Shown piece after piece: positions 42,868 through 53,736 of a stretch of 64,000 bases of DNA (within the stretch, counting starts at the first letter, position 1; each line of letters starts with the position of its first letter). The stretch spans positions 62,001-126,000 of the forward strand of contig JASBVM010000017.1 of the NCBI GenBank assembly GCA_029961055.1, in the 5' to 3' direction. The position numbers and the translations under genes were made by a program. The notes beneath the pieces are model-generated. The model did no database searches. It saw only the letters and a list, made by a program, of their open reading frames with translations, and had not been told where the DNA came from. This DNA is from Bacillota bacterium (GTDB taxonomy: Bacteria; Bacillota; Sulfobacillia; JAIMAT01).

Positions 42868-43857
42868 CTAGGAGGCGCCCGAGTAGCTGTTGGTGGCCTT
42901 CGCCTTCTGCTTCAGGTCCGCCAGCCAGCCGGGCAGTCGCTGCTGGACCGCCTGGTCGAGCAGGATCTGGTGGATCCGGTCCTTCACCTGCTCATACTTC
43001 GCCGGCACCGGGGGCTTGATCGCCTCCGCCTGGAGGATCTCCCAGCCGGCCTGCGTCTGGACGGGTTGCGAGATCTCGCCCTGCTTGAGCGCGGAGAGGG
43101 CCGACTCCGCCGCCGGATCGAGGGTGCCCGGGCTGACGTAGCCCAGCTCCCCGCCCTTGTCGCGGGTGGCCGCGTCCAGCGAGTACCGCTTGGCCAGCGC
43201 GCCCCAGTCCCCGCCGGCCGCCAGCTGCCGGCGGACCTGGTCCGCCTCCTGCTGGCTGGGCAGCAGGATGTGACGCGCCTTCACCTGCGCAGGCGTGTCG
43301 AACTGGTCGTGGTTCTGGGCGAAGTAGTCGCGCATCTGCTGGTCGGTGATGCGCACGTCGCCGCCCAGAAGCTTCTCCAGCTCCAGGTTGATGCGGATGT
43401 TCCGGCGCAGGACCGTCTCGGTGATGCCGGCCTGGGCCAGCGCCTGCCGGTAGGCCTGGTCGCTGGCGAAGCGCTGGCGCGTCTGCGCCAGCTGCCGCTC
43501 CACCTCCTGGTCGGTGATCCGGATGCCTTTCCGCTGGGCTTCCTGGTCGACGAGCCGCTCCGAGATGATCTGGTCGACCGCGGCGGCCAGCTGCTGCCTG
43601 CCGCCGGGCTGCTCCGCCAGCGCCTGCAGCAGGTCGCTCTGGGTGATGGGCTTGCCGCCGACGCTGCCTACCGCCTGCTGAGCCTGGGCGCCCTGCAGCC
43701 GCGCGATCCACACGCCACCCGCCAGCGCCACCAGCAGGAGAACCATCGTGCTCCACAGGAAGGGATCACGCCAGCGGACCCCTCCCGACCCCGTCGGGTT
43801 CTCCGGACCTCCCTGCAACCGCTCTCCCCCCAACGTCACCGGCTCCGGCCGGTCCAC
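42868..43857 (-). CDS. prsA: PrsA-like peptidyl-prolyl isomerase
   Basis: 329 residues: a short cytoplasmic tail, one transmembrane anchor (FLWSTMVLLLVALAGGVWI, about 33-51), a SurA-type N-domain (about 65-180) and a parvulin domain with ARHILLPSQQEADQV, YSLDAATRDKGGELGYV and QTQAGWEILQ. It folds exported proteins on the outer face of the membrane. Unlike Bacillus PrsA there is no lipobox; it is anchored by a helix. GTG 43857 has a G-rich site upstream. Confidence 0.85.
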   Translation of the reverse strand: MDRPEPVTLGGERLQGGPENPTGSGGVRWRDPFLWSTMVLLLVALAGGVWIARLQGAQAQQAVGSVGGKPITQSDLLQALAEQPGGRQQLAAAVDQIISERLVDQEAQRKGIRITDQEVERQLAQTRQRFASDQAYRQALAQAGITETVLRRNIRINLELEKLLGGDVRITDQQMRDYFAQNHDQFDTPAQVKARHILLPSQQEADQVRRQLAAGGDWGALAKRYSLDAATRDKGGELGYVSPGTLDPAAESALSALKQGEISQPVQTQAGWEILQAEAIKPPVPAKYEQVKDRIHQILLDQAVQQRLPGWLADLKQKAKATNSYSGAS

Positions 43858-43875
43858 GTCCCCCAGCCTAACAGG

Positions 43876-43902
43876 AAAAGGCCCCGGTGACCTACCGGGG
43901 CC
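43876..43902 (-). terminator. terminator of the acyl carrier protein gene
   Basis: A 9-base stem (43880-43888 with 43894-43902), loop of five, followed on the minus strand by TTTTCCTGTT. It is the best rho-independent terminator in the window and lies between the carrier-protein stop and prsA. Confidence 0.85.
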
Positions 43903-43968
43903 CCCAACCCGCGCTGCCTCCCTGCGGCCCGAGATCGCCGGCGACCGGCTCCGGAGAGGGCAGCAGCC

Positions 43969-44208
43969 CTACTCCTGGTGGGCCTTGATGTAGTCGACAG
44001 CGTCACGGACGGTGGAGATCTTCTCCGCGTCCTCGTCCGGGATCTCCAGTCCGAACGCTTCCTCGAAGGCCATGATCAATTCGACGGTATCGAGGGAGTC
44101 GGCGCCCAGGTCCTCCACGAAGGAGGCGTCCGGAGTCACCTTCTCCTCGTCGACACCGAGGTTCTCCACGATGATTTCTTTCAGCTTGTCGAAGATCTCC
44201 TGATCCAT
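43969..44208 (-). CDS. acpP: acyl carrier protein
   Basis: 79 residues, strongly acidic, with the phosphopantetheine site S38 in [10 protein letters not shown]. It carries growing acyl chains in type II fatty-acid synthesis. ATG 44208 is seven bases from GGAGG. Usually it neighbours fabF or rnc; here it stands alone between prsA and a metal hydrolase gene. Confidence 0.96.
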   Translation of the reverse strand: MDQEIFDKLKEIIVENLGVDEEKVTPDASFVEDLGADSLDTVELIMAFEEAFGLEIPDEDAEKISTVRDAVDYIKAHQE

Positions 44209-44335
44209 CCCGTGCCCTCCTCGGATCGGTGGTCGGGTTCTCCGTCTCCTCCCGAGCCTTGTGCAGCCGCGCCCCGCGGCGCGGGGCGCGCGCTGCGCCG
44301 CGACGTAATGACAATACGCGGCGTCCCCTCCCAAC

Positions 44336-45052
44336 TCAACCCTTGTAGGTCTCGCCGGGGCGCAGCACGTGGACCCTCAGGCCAGGCACCCGTCCCGCCG
44401 CCTCCAGGAAGGCCTCCGCCGTCCCCGTCAGCGCCGGGAAGGTGCCGTAGTGGATGGGGATCACGTCCTGGAGGCCCAGCCAGGTCGCCGCCACCGCCGC
44501 CTCCTCCGGGCCCATGGTGTAGAGGTCGCCGATGGGCAGGAGGCCGATCTGCGGCCGGAGCCTCTCGCCGATCAGCCGCATGTCGGAGAAGAGGGCCGTG
44601 TCGCCGGCGTGCAGGAGGCGCCGCCCGTCCTCCAGGGTGAGGACGAAGCCCGCCGCAGCGCCGCCGGCCACGATCCGGCCGTCGGCGTCGCTGATGCCGC
44701 CCGAGTGCTCCGCCGGGATCATGGTCACCCGGAGGCCCGCCGCCTCCACCGTGCCGCCCTTGTTCATGCCGATCACGTTGGCAAGTCCCTGGGCGCCCAG
44801 GTAGGTGGCCACCTCGTGGATCGCCACCACCGGCGCGCCGCTCTCGCGGCCCAACCGCACCGCATCGCCGAGATGATCGAAGTGCCCGTGGGTGACCAGC
44901 ACCAGATCCGCCTCGCGCCAGCCCCGGAAAGGCTCGGGACAGGCGGGGTTCCCCTCCAGCCAAGGGTCGATCAGGAGCTGGCGGCCGCCCGGTGTCCGGA
45001 CCCGCACCGCCGCGTGGCCCAGCCAGGTGATCTCCAGCTCACCCGTGGCCAA
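44336..45052 (-). CDS. UPF0173 metal-dependent hydrolase
   Basis: A 238-residue metallo-beta-lactamase-fold protein with LGHAAVRV at the N-terminus, metal motif [10 protein letters not shown], a further His in PAEHSGG, Asp in [11 protein letters not shown] and His in PIHYGTFP. The substrate of UPF0173 is unknown. The TTG start lies three bases after the dinB stop and after GGAGGGG, so it is coupled to dinB. Confidence 0.87.
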   Translation of the reverse strand: MATGELEITWLGHAAVRVRTPGGRQLLIDPWLEGNPACPEPFRGWREADLVLVTHGHFDHLGDAVRLGRESGAPVVAIHEVATYLGAQGLANVIGMNKGGTVEAAGLRVTMIPAEHSGGISDADGRIVAGGAAAGFVLTLEDGRRLLHAGDTALFSDMRLIGERLRPQIGLLPIGDLYTMGPEEAAVAATWLGLQDVIPIHYGTFPALTGTAEAFLEAAGRVPGLRVHVLRPGETYKG

Positions 45053-45055
45053 CCT

Positions 45056-46276
45056 TCACCCCTCCTCTCGTCGCTGCCGCTTCATACGACGGATGGACCG
45101 CGATTCCTCCGCCGCGCCCCAGACCAGCGCCCGCGGGCCGAAGCGCGCGCGCAGGGCGTCCACCGTCCGCCACAGGCTCTCCGACCTGCCTGCCTCGCCG
45201 GCCCGGCCCGCCCCGGGGGTGAGGAGCAGGCTCAGCTGCTCACCGCGGCCGCCCTCGCCCTCCAGTCCGGAGAGCTGGACGCCCAGGAGGCGGACCGGCT
45301 CGCCCTGCCAGGCCCGTTCCAGGAGCGGGAGTACCTGCCGGTAGATCTCGTCGTCGCCGGAGACCGGCCGCGGGAGCGTGCGGCTGCGGGTGCGCGTCCG
45401 GTAGTCGCCGGTGCGCAGCTTGAGGGTGACGGTGCGGCCCGCCACCCGGAGGGCGCGGAGCCGTGCGCCCACCGCCTGGCTGAGGGACGCCAGGCGGCGG
45501 AGGATCTGGTCGCGGTCGGTCAGGTCGCGGGGGTAGGTCTCTTCCTCACCGATCGACTTGGCCTCGCCGGCGGGCGCCACCGGGCGGTCGTCCTCGCCCA
45601 GGGCGAAGCGCCGGAGCTGCTCGCCGCGGCGGCCGAAGCGCGCCCGGAACCAGCCCTCCGTCCGCGCGCGCAGGTCGGCGACGGTCCGGATCCCCTCCCG
45701 CTCCAGCCTCTCGGCCGTGCGCGGGCCGATCCCCCAGAGCCGCCGCACCGGTAGCGGCGCGAGGAAGCCGGGCACCTCCTCCGGCCGGACGACGCGCAAG
45801 CCGTCGGGCTTGGCCAGGTCCGAGGCGATCTTGGCCACCAGCTTGTTCGGCCCCACGCCCACCGAGACCGCAAGCCCGATCTCGCGCCGGACCTGGGCGC
45901 GCAGCTCGACCGCCAGCGCCTCGGCCTCCCCCGCCGGCACCTCCAGGAAGGCCTCGTCCACGCTGAGCGGCTCGATCACCGGGCTGAAGCGCTGGAAGAC
46001 GGCGAACATACGCCGGGAGACCTCGCGGTACCGCTCGTGCCGGCCCGGCAGGAAGACCCCCTTCGGGCAGAGCCGCCGCGCCGTCGCCATGGGCATGGCC
46101 GAGTGGACGCCGTAGCGGCGCGCCTCGTAGGAGCAGGTGGCCACCACGCCGCGCGGGCCCAGGCCCCCCACGATGACCGGCTTCCCGGCCAGCTCGGGGT
46201 GATCCAGCACCTCGACGGCGGCGAAGAAGGCGTCGGCGTCGCAGTGGAGGACCGCTCTCCCCTGCCGCCTGCTCAC
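45056..46276 (-). CDS. dinB: DNA polymerase IV
   Basis: A 406-residue Y-family translesion polymerase. Catalytic acidic residues are in LHCDADAFFAAVE and LSVDEAFLEV; SVGVGPNKLVAKIASDLAKP, LWGIGPRTAERL and the little-finger domain follow. GTG 46276 overlaps the stop of the upstream ThiF-rhodanese gene as GTGA. No beta-clamp motif is obvious at the C-terminus. Confidence 0.9.
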   Translation of the reverse strand: MSRRQGRAVLHCDADAFFAAVEVLDHPELAGKPVIVGGLGPRGVVATCSYEARRYGVHSAMPMATARRLCPKGVFLPGRHERYREVSRRMFAVFQRFSPVIEPLSVDEAFLEVPAGEAEALAVELRAQVRREIGLAVSVGVGPNKLVAKIASDLAKPDGLRVVRPEEVPGFLAPLPVRRLWGIGPRTAERLEREGIRTVADLRARTEGWFRARFGRRGEQLRRFALGEDDRPVAPAGEAKSIGEEETYPRDLTDRDQILRRLASLSQAVGARLRALRVAGRTVTLKLRTGDYRTRTRSRTLPRPVSGDDEIYRQVLPLLERAWQGEPVRLLGVQLSGLEGEGGRGEQLSLLLTPGAGRAGEAGRSESLWRTVDALRARFGPRALVWGAAEESRSIRRMKRQRREEG

Positions 46277-47526
46277 GGCCCGTCGCTCTCCAGCGGCAGC
46301 TGCTCCGTCTCCCAGGCGAGGAGGCCGCCCTCGAGGTTGTAGGCGAGGCGGAAGCCGCGGCGGCGCAGGAGGCGGACCGCCTCGGCGCTCCTCGGCCCGG
46401 CCAGGCAGACGGCGAGAAGAGGCCGCCCCGGCTCCAGCTCCCCCAGCCGCCCAGGAAGCTCTCCCAGCGGGATCGAGCGCGCGCCCGGGATCCGCATCTG
46501 CGCGAACTCCCATGGCTCGCGCACGTCCACCAGCTGGGCCGCTTCCTGGCGGAGCAGGCGCCAGGCCTCGGCGGGGGCGAGCGACGGGACCTCCTCCTCG
46601 CCCTCCCCGCCCTTGGCGCCGTCGGCGCCCTCGGCGTACGAGTCGCGCGCGCGGGCCCCGCCCTCCTCCTCCGGGCCGGGCGCGAGCCCGCAGAAGGCCT
46701 CGTAGTCGATCAGTCCGGTCAGCTCCGGGTGATCTCCGCAGGCGGGGCAGGCCGGGTTCCGCGCCCAGGCGAGTTCCTGGAAGTCGCCCTCGAGGCCGTC
46801 GTAGAGGAGGAGGCGAGAGCTGAGCGGCCGCCCGACCCCCAGGAGAAGCTTGATCGCCTCCACCGCCTCCAGGCTGCCGAGGACGCCGGTGACGGCGCCC
46901 ATCACGCCGGCCTGGGCGCAGCTGGGCACGCTCCCCGGGGGAGGCGGCGACGGGAAGAGGCAGCGGTAGCAGCCTCCGCCGGGCAGGAAGACCGTCACCT
47001 GCCCCTCCCAGCGCAGGACGCTGGCGTCCACCCAGGGTTTGCCCAGCAGGACGCAGGCGTCGCTGAGGAGGTAGCGGGTGGGGAAGTTGTCCGAGCCGTT
47101 GACAACCAGGTCGTAGCCGGCCAGGATCTCCAGGGCGTTGGCCGAAGTGAGCCGGACGGGGTGGATCTCCACCTCCACCTCCGGGTTGAGGGCCCGGAGG
47201 CGCTCCTGCGCCGAGACCGCCTTGGGACGCCCCAGGTCCGCCGTGGCGTGGAGGATCTGCCGGTGCAGGTTGGAGAGCTCCACCCGGTCGCCGTCCACCA
47301 CGCCGATCCGGCCGACGCCTGCCGCAGCCAGGTAGAGGGCGGCCGGCGAACCCAGCCCGCCCGCCCCCACCACCAGTACGGACGCCTGCCGCAGGCGCTC
47401 CTGTCCGGCCACGCCGACCTCGGACAAGATCATCTGGCGACCGTAACGCTGCCATCCGCCGGCGACCCGCTCCGCCGCCAGCGGCTTGCCCCCCTCCTCC
47501 GTCCTTCTCCCCTCCCCTGCCTTCAT
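46273..47526 (-). CDS. ThiF/MoeB adenylyltransferase fused to rhodanese (MoeZ-like)
   Basis: 417 residues. The E1-like domain has VGAGGLGSPAALYLA (ATP), VDGDRVELSNLHRQ, NGSDNFPTRY and zinc cysteines in CYRCLF and CPACG. After an acidic linker (about 285-315) a rhodanese domain ends the chain, with LVDVREPWEF and the catalytic Cys in AVCLAGPRSAEAV. Such proteins adenylylate a carrier-protein C-terminus and then supply sulfur, for molybdopterin, thiamine or tRNA thiolation. moeA and mobB in the window make a cofactor role likely but not proven. No good ribosome site precedes ATG 47526. Confidence 0.85.
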   Translation of the reverse strand: MKAGEGRRTEEGGKPLAAERVAGGWQRYGRQMILSEVGVAGQERLRQASVLVVGAGGLGSPAALYLAAAGVGRIGVVDGDRVELSNLHRQILHATADLGRPKAVSAQERLRALNPEVEVEIHPVRLTSANALEILAGYDLVVNGSDNFPTRYLLSDACVLLGKPWVDASVLRWEGQVTVFLPGGGCYRCLFPSPPPPGSVPSCAQAGVMGAVTGVLGSLEAVEAIKLLLGVGRPLSSRLLLYDGLEGDFQELAWARNPACPACGDHPELTGLIDYEAFCGLAPGPEEEGGARARDSYAEGADGAKGGEGEEEVPSLAPAEAWRLLRQEAAQLVDVREPWEFAQMRIPGARSIPLGELPGRLGELEPGRPLLAVCLAGPRSAEAVRLLRRRGFRLAYNLEGGLLAWETEQLPLESDGP

Positions 47527-47663
47527 ACTAGTCCCGGCGCCCTTTGCACGCGCGGCGGGCGACGACTACGCTGGAGACCTGCCCCGGGAGGTCCGGGGGA
47601 GATCCGGGGGCGGAGCGCCCGGGAGAGCCGGGCACGCCCGCCCCGCAGGGAGGCATGCCGTCG

Positions 47664-48614
47664 ATGGAGTACCGCCACCTGGGCCGGACCGGCCTGCGCG
47701 TCAGCGAGATCGGCCTCGGCTCCTGGCTCACCTACGGAGGAAGCGTCGGCCGCGAGCAGGCGATCGCCTGCATCCGCCGCGCCTACGACCTCGGTGTCAA
47801 CTTCTTCGACACCGCCGACGTCTACCAGCACGGCGAGGCGGAGCGGGTGCTGGGCGAGGCGCTGCGGGACCTCCCCCGCACCTCCTACGTCCTGGCCACC
47901 AAGGCCTTCTGGCCGGTGGGCGAGGGGCCCAACGACCGCGGGCTCTCGCGCAAGCACCTGATGGAATCGCTGGAAGGAAGCCTGCGCCGCCTGGGCGTGG
48001 ACTACGTCGACCTCTTCTACTGCCACCGCTTCGATCCGGAGACGCCGCTGGAGGAGACGCTCCGGGCGCTGGAGGACATGCAGCGCCAGGGGAAGGTCCT
48101 CTACGCCGGCGTCAGCGAGTGGAGCGCGCTCGCGATGGCGGAGGCGCTGGCCATCCAGGAGCGCCACGGCTGGGCGCGCCTGGCCGCCGACCAGCCGCAC
48201 TACAACCTCCTGGCGCCCGAGATCGAGCAGGAGATCCTCCCCTTCTGCGCCCGCGAGGGGATCGGGGTGGTCGCCTATTCGCCGCTGGCCGAGGGGGTCC
48301 TCACCGGCAAGTACCGGCCCGGGGCCGAACCGCCCGCCGGCAGCAGGGCTGCCCGGGTGGGCGCGGGCGTGATGGCCCGCTACCTGGAGCCGGCCGCCCT
48401 GGAGCGGGCGGAACGCCTCCGCCAGCTGGCCGCGGAGGCGGGCGTCAGCCTGGCCCGCTTCTCGCTGGCCTGGGTGCTCCGCCGGCCCGAGGTGAGCGCC
48501 GCCCTGATCGGCGCCAGCCGGCCGGAACACGTCGAGGAGAACGTGGCCGCGGCGGGGCTCCGACTGCCGGACGAGATGTGGGAACGCGCCCAGGCCGTCG
48601 TCACCGGGGCCTGA
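47664..48614 (+). CDS. aldo/keto reductase
   Basis: A 316-residue TIM-barrel NADPH oxidoreductase. The catalytic tetrad is visible as Asp and Tyr in FFDTADVYQHGEAE, Lys in LATKAFW and His in FYCHRFDPE; ALIGASRPEHVEEN is the cofactor-binding end. The substrate is unknown; similarity is closest to Kv-beta/YghZ-type members. ATG 47664 has GGGAGG ten bases upstream; the ATG at 47655 is too close to it. Confidence 0.87.
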   Translation: MEYRHLGRTGLRVSEIGLGSWLTYGGSVGREQAIACIRRAYDLGVNFFDTADVYQHGEAERVLGEALRDLPRTSYVLATKAFWPVGEGPNDRGLSRKHLMESLEGSLRRLGVDYVDLFYCHRFDPETPLEETLRALEDMQRQGKVLYAGVSEWSALAMAEALAIQERHGWARLAADQPHYNLLAPEIEQEILPFCAREGIGVVAYSPLAEGVLTGKYRPGAEPPAGSRAARVGAGVMARYLEPAALERAERLRQLAAEAGVSLARFSLAWVLRRPEVSAALIGASRPEHVEENVAAAGLRLPDEMWERAQAVVTGA

Positions 48615-48684
48615 ACCCCGCGGGCCGGGCGCGTCCCGGCGGCGTCACGCCCCGGGGCACGCGCGCCCCGGGGACGTCCGCCGC

Positions 48685-49029
48685 CTAGGTGTTCTCCTCG
48701 TCGGCCTCCGCCGCGGCCTGGCCAGCCTTGCCGGCCCGGTCGTAGGGCGAGTTGCCGTAGCGCGGGTAGGCCTGCCGGCTGGTTCCCGGAGCCCCCGGGT
48801 GGATCGCGTCGCTGGCGGCGTCGGTGGCCGCGCTCGAGACCCACCCGGCCTGCGCCGTCTCGTCCGCGGCACCACGCTCGCTGGTGGCCGCGGCGCGCAG
48901 GTCCGCGTCGCTCAAGGCGTCCCGAGCCGCCGCCCGGCGCGCCTCCTCCGGCGCGCCTTGGCGCCCGCGCCTCTCCGCCTCCCGGCGCGCCTCGTCCCTC
49001 AGGTTCCGGCCGCCCTTCGCCTCCGCCAT
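48685..49029 (-). CDS. hydrophilic low-complexity protein, unknown
   Basis: 114 residues, nearly all charged, Ala, Gly or Ser, with no hydrophobic core. The first half is Arg/Glu/Ala-rich and helical; the end reads QAYPRYGNSPYDRAGKAG. AGGAGGTG lies eight bases from the ATG, so translation is likely. Composition resembles intrinsically disordered spore or stress proteins, but no family signature is present. Confidence 0.6.
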   Translation of the reverse strand: MAEAKGGRNLRDEARREAERRGRQGAPEEARRAAARDALSDADLRAAATSERGAADETAQAGWVSSAATDAASDAIHPGAPGTSRQAYPRYGNSPYDRAGKAGQAAAEADEENT

Positions 49030-49147
49030 GCGAGAGACACCTCCTGCGGATCCGCCTCGGGCGGTCCGCAGCCGCTAGCTTTCCCGGCGGCCGGGGCGGT
49101 ATGTCCGGGCGCGGCGCCCAGGTCGCCCCTGCGGGCCCAAGCCGAGA

Positions 49148-49461
49148 TCACCGGGGGGAGGCGCCGGTCTTACGCGCTCTCGCGCCGCCGGCTTCCCGCT
49201 TCCTCCGGGACCGTCTGCGCAGGCGCAGGTCTTGCACCCCGTCCGCGGGCGTTTCGCGTCTCCGGGCCACTCTCGCCGGAGCGCCGGGAGCGTCCGGGGC
49301 ACCTCCACATTCTCGCCCCGGCGGCGGGCATCCAGGCGCTCCTTCACGCGAGCAAGGCCCCAGTTGAAGGCGAAGCGCCGCGCGCCGACGTGCGACGCCA
49401 GCGCCCCGGCCGCGCGAGGAGAAGGATCCAGCGCGAAGCGGTACGCCTGGAGCGTCCTCAC
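49148..49461 (-). pseudogene. tnpB relic of an IS200/IS605-type element
   Basis: The first 70 codons from GTG 49461 read MRTLQAYRFALDPSPRAAG, then RRFAFNWGLARVKERL and LPALRREWPG, the N-terminal helix-turn-helix region of TnpB/OrfB transposon nucleases. The RuvC catalytic core is entirely absent. Further on, a shifted frame gives SRRKREAGGARARKTGASPR and a stop at 49148, which resembles a TnpB C-terminus. It therefore looks like a gene with a large internal deletion. No TnpA gene or clear element ends were found. Confidence 0.65.
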
Positions 49462-49532
49462 GACTCGCAGGCCGCAGCCATAGCCTTCTCCGCCCGGCGG
49501 CGGGCCGAGCGGCGGCGCCGGACTCGCCCGCC

Positions 49533-51455
<1,923 letters not shown>

Positions 51456-51591
51456 TCCGTCGGACCTCCTCGGGCACCGCCCGGCCTTGGATCTGGCGGG
51501 CGAGACCGGTAACTGCTAGTGTGAATGCATACAGGTGTCGGGCTCCCGCGGGAGGCCGGCACGTTCATCTCGATGGGGAGGTTGCGCCCCC

Positions 51592-53235
51592 GTGGCCATT
51601 GGAAGTTTCTCCGAACTCCACCTCAAGCCCGAGCTGGTGCAGGGCATCACGGCGATGGGCTTCGAGACGCCCACGCCGATCCAGTCCGAGGCACTGCCCA
51701 TCGCCCTGGAGGGGCGCGACCTGATCGGCCAGGCGCAGACGGGCACCGGCAAGACCGCCGCCTACGGCATCCCCATCCTCCAGCGGCTGGAGCCGAACCG
51801 CCCGGTTCAGGCGCTCATCCTCTGCCCCACCCGCGAGCTGGCCATCCAGGTGGCCGAAGAGCTGACGCGCATCGGCCGCTTCCTTCCCGCCCGTGCCCTG
51901 CCAGTCTACGGCGGCCAGGCCATCGAACGCCAGATCCACGCGCTCCGCCAGGGGCCGCCGATCGTGGTGGGCACCCCCGGGCGGCTCCTGGACCACCTGC
52001 GGCGGGGAACGCTCTCGCTGGACGCGGTCCGCTTCCTGGTGCTGGACGAGGCGGACGAGATGCTGGACATGGGCTTCATCGACGACGTGGAGGCGATCCT
52101 GGCCGAGACGCCGCCGGAGCACCAGACGATGCTCTTCTCGGCCACCGTGCCCGAGCCGGTGGAGCGGCTGGCGCGGCGCTTCCTGCGCGATCCGGCGCGC
52201 GTGCGGGTGGCGGGGACGACGCTGACGGTCCCCGTCGTCGAGCAGTACTGGGTGGAGGTGCGCGACCGGGAGAAGCTGGAGGCGCTCTGCCGCTTCGTCG
52301 ACGTGGAAGACCCGGGGATGGCGCTGGTCTTCTGCCGGACCAAGCGGGGCGTCGACGAGCTGGCGGACCACCTGCAGGAGCGCGGCTACTCCGCCCAGGC
52401 GCTCCACGGCGACCTCAGCCAGCGGGAGCGCGACCGGGTGATGGCCCAGTTCCGCTCGGGCCAGCTGGAGATCCTCGTGGCCACGGACGTGGCCGCCCGC
52501 GGCCTGGACATCGAGGGCGTCGACTACGTCTTCAACTACGACATCCCGCAGGACCCGGAGGTCTACGTCCACCGCGTCGGCCGGACGGCACGGGCGGGCC
52601 GGAGCGGGGTCGCCATCACCTTCGTCACCCCGCGGGAGCGGAGCCTCCTCCGCCTGATCGAGCGGCTCACCCGCGCGCGCATCGAGCGCCGCGCCGTGCC
52701 CACGGTGGCCGAGGTGCGCGAGCGCCACTTCCGCGCCCTGGCCGAGCGCGTCCTCGACGCGCTGGAGGCGGGCGAGGGAGCGCCCGAGGAGGAAGAGGCC
52801 CAGGCCGTGCCGGAGGCGGAGCCGGATCTGGCGCCCTACGCCCGCATCGCCCACGAGCTCCTGGAACAGTACGAGAGCGAACAGGTGGTCGCCCACCTGC
52901 TGCGGATGCTCGACACCGGCGCCCGTTCCGGCGCCCTCGCCGAGGAGGAGCCGTCCGGACCCGCCGACTTCGGCGATACCGGCGCGGAGCCGGGCATGGT
53001 CCGCCTCTTCATCGACATCGGCCGGCGCGACCGCGTCCGGCCCGGCGACATCGTGGGCGCCATCGCCGGCGAGTCGGGCATCCCCGGCAGCGTCATCGGC
53101 CGCATCGACATCTACGACCGCTTCACCTTCGTGGAGGTGCCCGAGGAGCACGCCGCGCGGGTGCTGCGTGCCATGCGGGACAACCAGATCCGCGGCAAGT
53201 CGGTCAACGTGGAGCCGGCTCGGCGGGACCGCTGA
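51592..53235 (+). CDS. DEAD-box RNA helicase with DbpA-type RNA-binding domain
   Basis: 547 residues: Q motif GFETPTPIQSEALP, motif I AQTGTGKT, Ia PTRELAIQ, II DEAD, III SAT, IV LVFCRTKRGVDELA, V ARGLDIEGVDYVFNYD and VI HRVGRTARAGRSG. After an acidic linker (about 405-425) a C-terminal DbpA-like domain (about 475-545) has MVRLFIDIGRRDRVRPGDIVGAIAGE. CshA/DeaD-type enzymes remodel RNA in ribosome assembly and decay. GTG 51592 lies 11 bases past GGGGAG. Confidence 0.9.
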   Translation: MAIGSFSELHLKPELVQGITAMGFETPTPIQSEALPIALEGRDLIGQAQTGTGKTAAYGIPILQRLEPNRPVQALILCPTRELAIQVAEELTRIGRFLPARALPVYGGQAIERQIHALRQGPPIVVGTPGRLLDHLRRGTLSLDAVRFLVLDEADEMLDMGFIDDVEAILAETPPEHQTMLFSATVPEPVERLARRFLRDPARVRVAGTTLTVPVVEQYWVEVRDREKLEALCRFVDVEDPGMALVFCRTKRGVDELADHLQERGYSAQALHGDLSQRERDRVMAQFRSGQLEILVATDVAARGLDIEGVDYVFNYDIPQDPEVYVHRVGRTARAGRSGVAITFVTPRERSLLRLIERLTRARIERRAVPTVAEVRERHFRALAERVLDALEAGEGAPEEEEAQAVPEAEPDLAPYARIAHELLEQYESEQVVAHLLRMLDTGARSGALAEEEPSGPADFGDTGAEPGMVRLFIDIGRRDRVRPGDIVGAIAGESGIPGSVIGRIDIYDRFTFVEVPEEHAARVLRAMRDNQIRGKSVNVEPARRDR

Positions 53236-53581
53236 GCGCATCGCCGGGAGCGGCCTCCACCAGCAGGAGGCCACCGGCGCGTCCCACCACGCGGACGCGG
53301 TCGCCGGGGTGGAACGCTTCCTCCTTCTCCGAGGCGGCGCTCCAGATCTCGTCGCTGCCTTCCAGGCGGACGAGGCCGGGCCGCCCCGGCCCGGGAGGAA
53401 GCAGGACCCGCCCCGGGCGCCCGCGGAGGCCGGCCTCGACGCCCCTCTTCTGCATGGCCCCTCCCTCCCCCCGTGAAGGCGGCGCGACCCCTCGGCCCGC
53501 CGCGGGAAGGCGCAGCGAGAGCCAGGTCAGGAGCGCCAGAGCGCCCGCCAGCAGCAGGTAGAGGCTCTCCGGGCCGGCCAT
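53204..53581 (-). CDS. NfeD-like membrane protein
   Basis: 125 residues: one N-terminal transmembrane helix (SLYLLLAGALALLTWLSL) and a C-terminal OB-fold of NfeD type (RPGRVLLPPGPGRPGLVRLEG, HPGDRVRVVGRAGGLLLVE). NfeD proteins usually partner stomatin-like proteins or membrane serine proteases, neither of which is adjacent. ATG 53581 follows GGGGAGGCGAG. Its end overlaps the convergent helicase gene by 32 bases. Confidence 0.72.
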   Translation of the reverse strand: MAGPESLYLLLAGALALLTWLSLRLPAAGRGVAPPSRGEGGAMQKRGVEAGLRGRPGRVLLPPGPGRPGLVRLEGSDEIWSAASEKEEAFHPGDRVRVVGRAGGLLLVEAAPGDALSGPAEPAPR

Positions 53582-53736
53582 CGTCTCGCCTCCCCCTCCC
53601 CGCCTCGCTTCGTCCCCGGCCGCAGCCGCTCCTCCCCGCGCTCCCGCGCCGTCCCGGCGACCTCCCGGGACCTCCCGGGGAGGCGTCGCCCGCCGCCCCG
53701 GGGAGGGTCGGGGCGGGCGGAGGCGAAGAACGGGGC

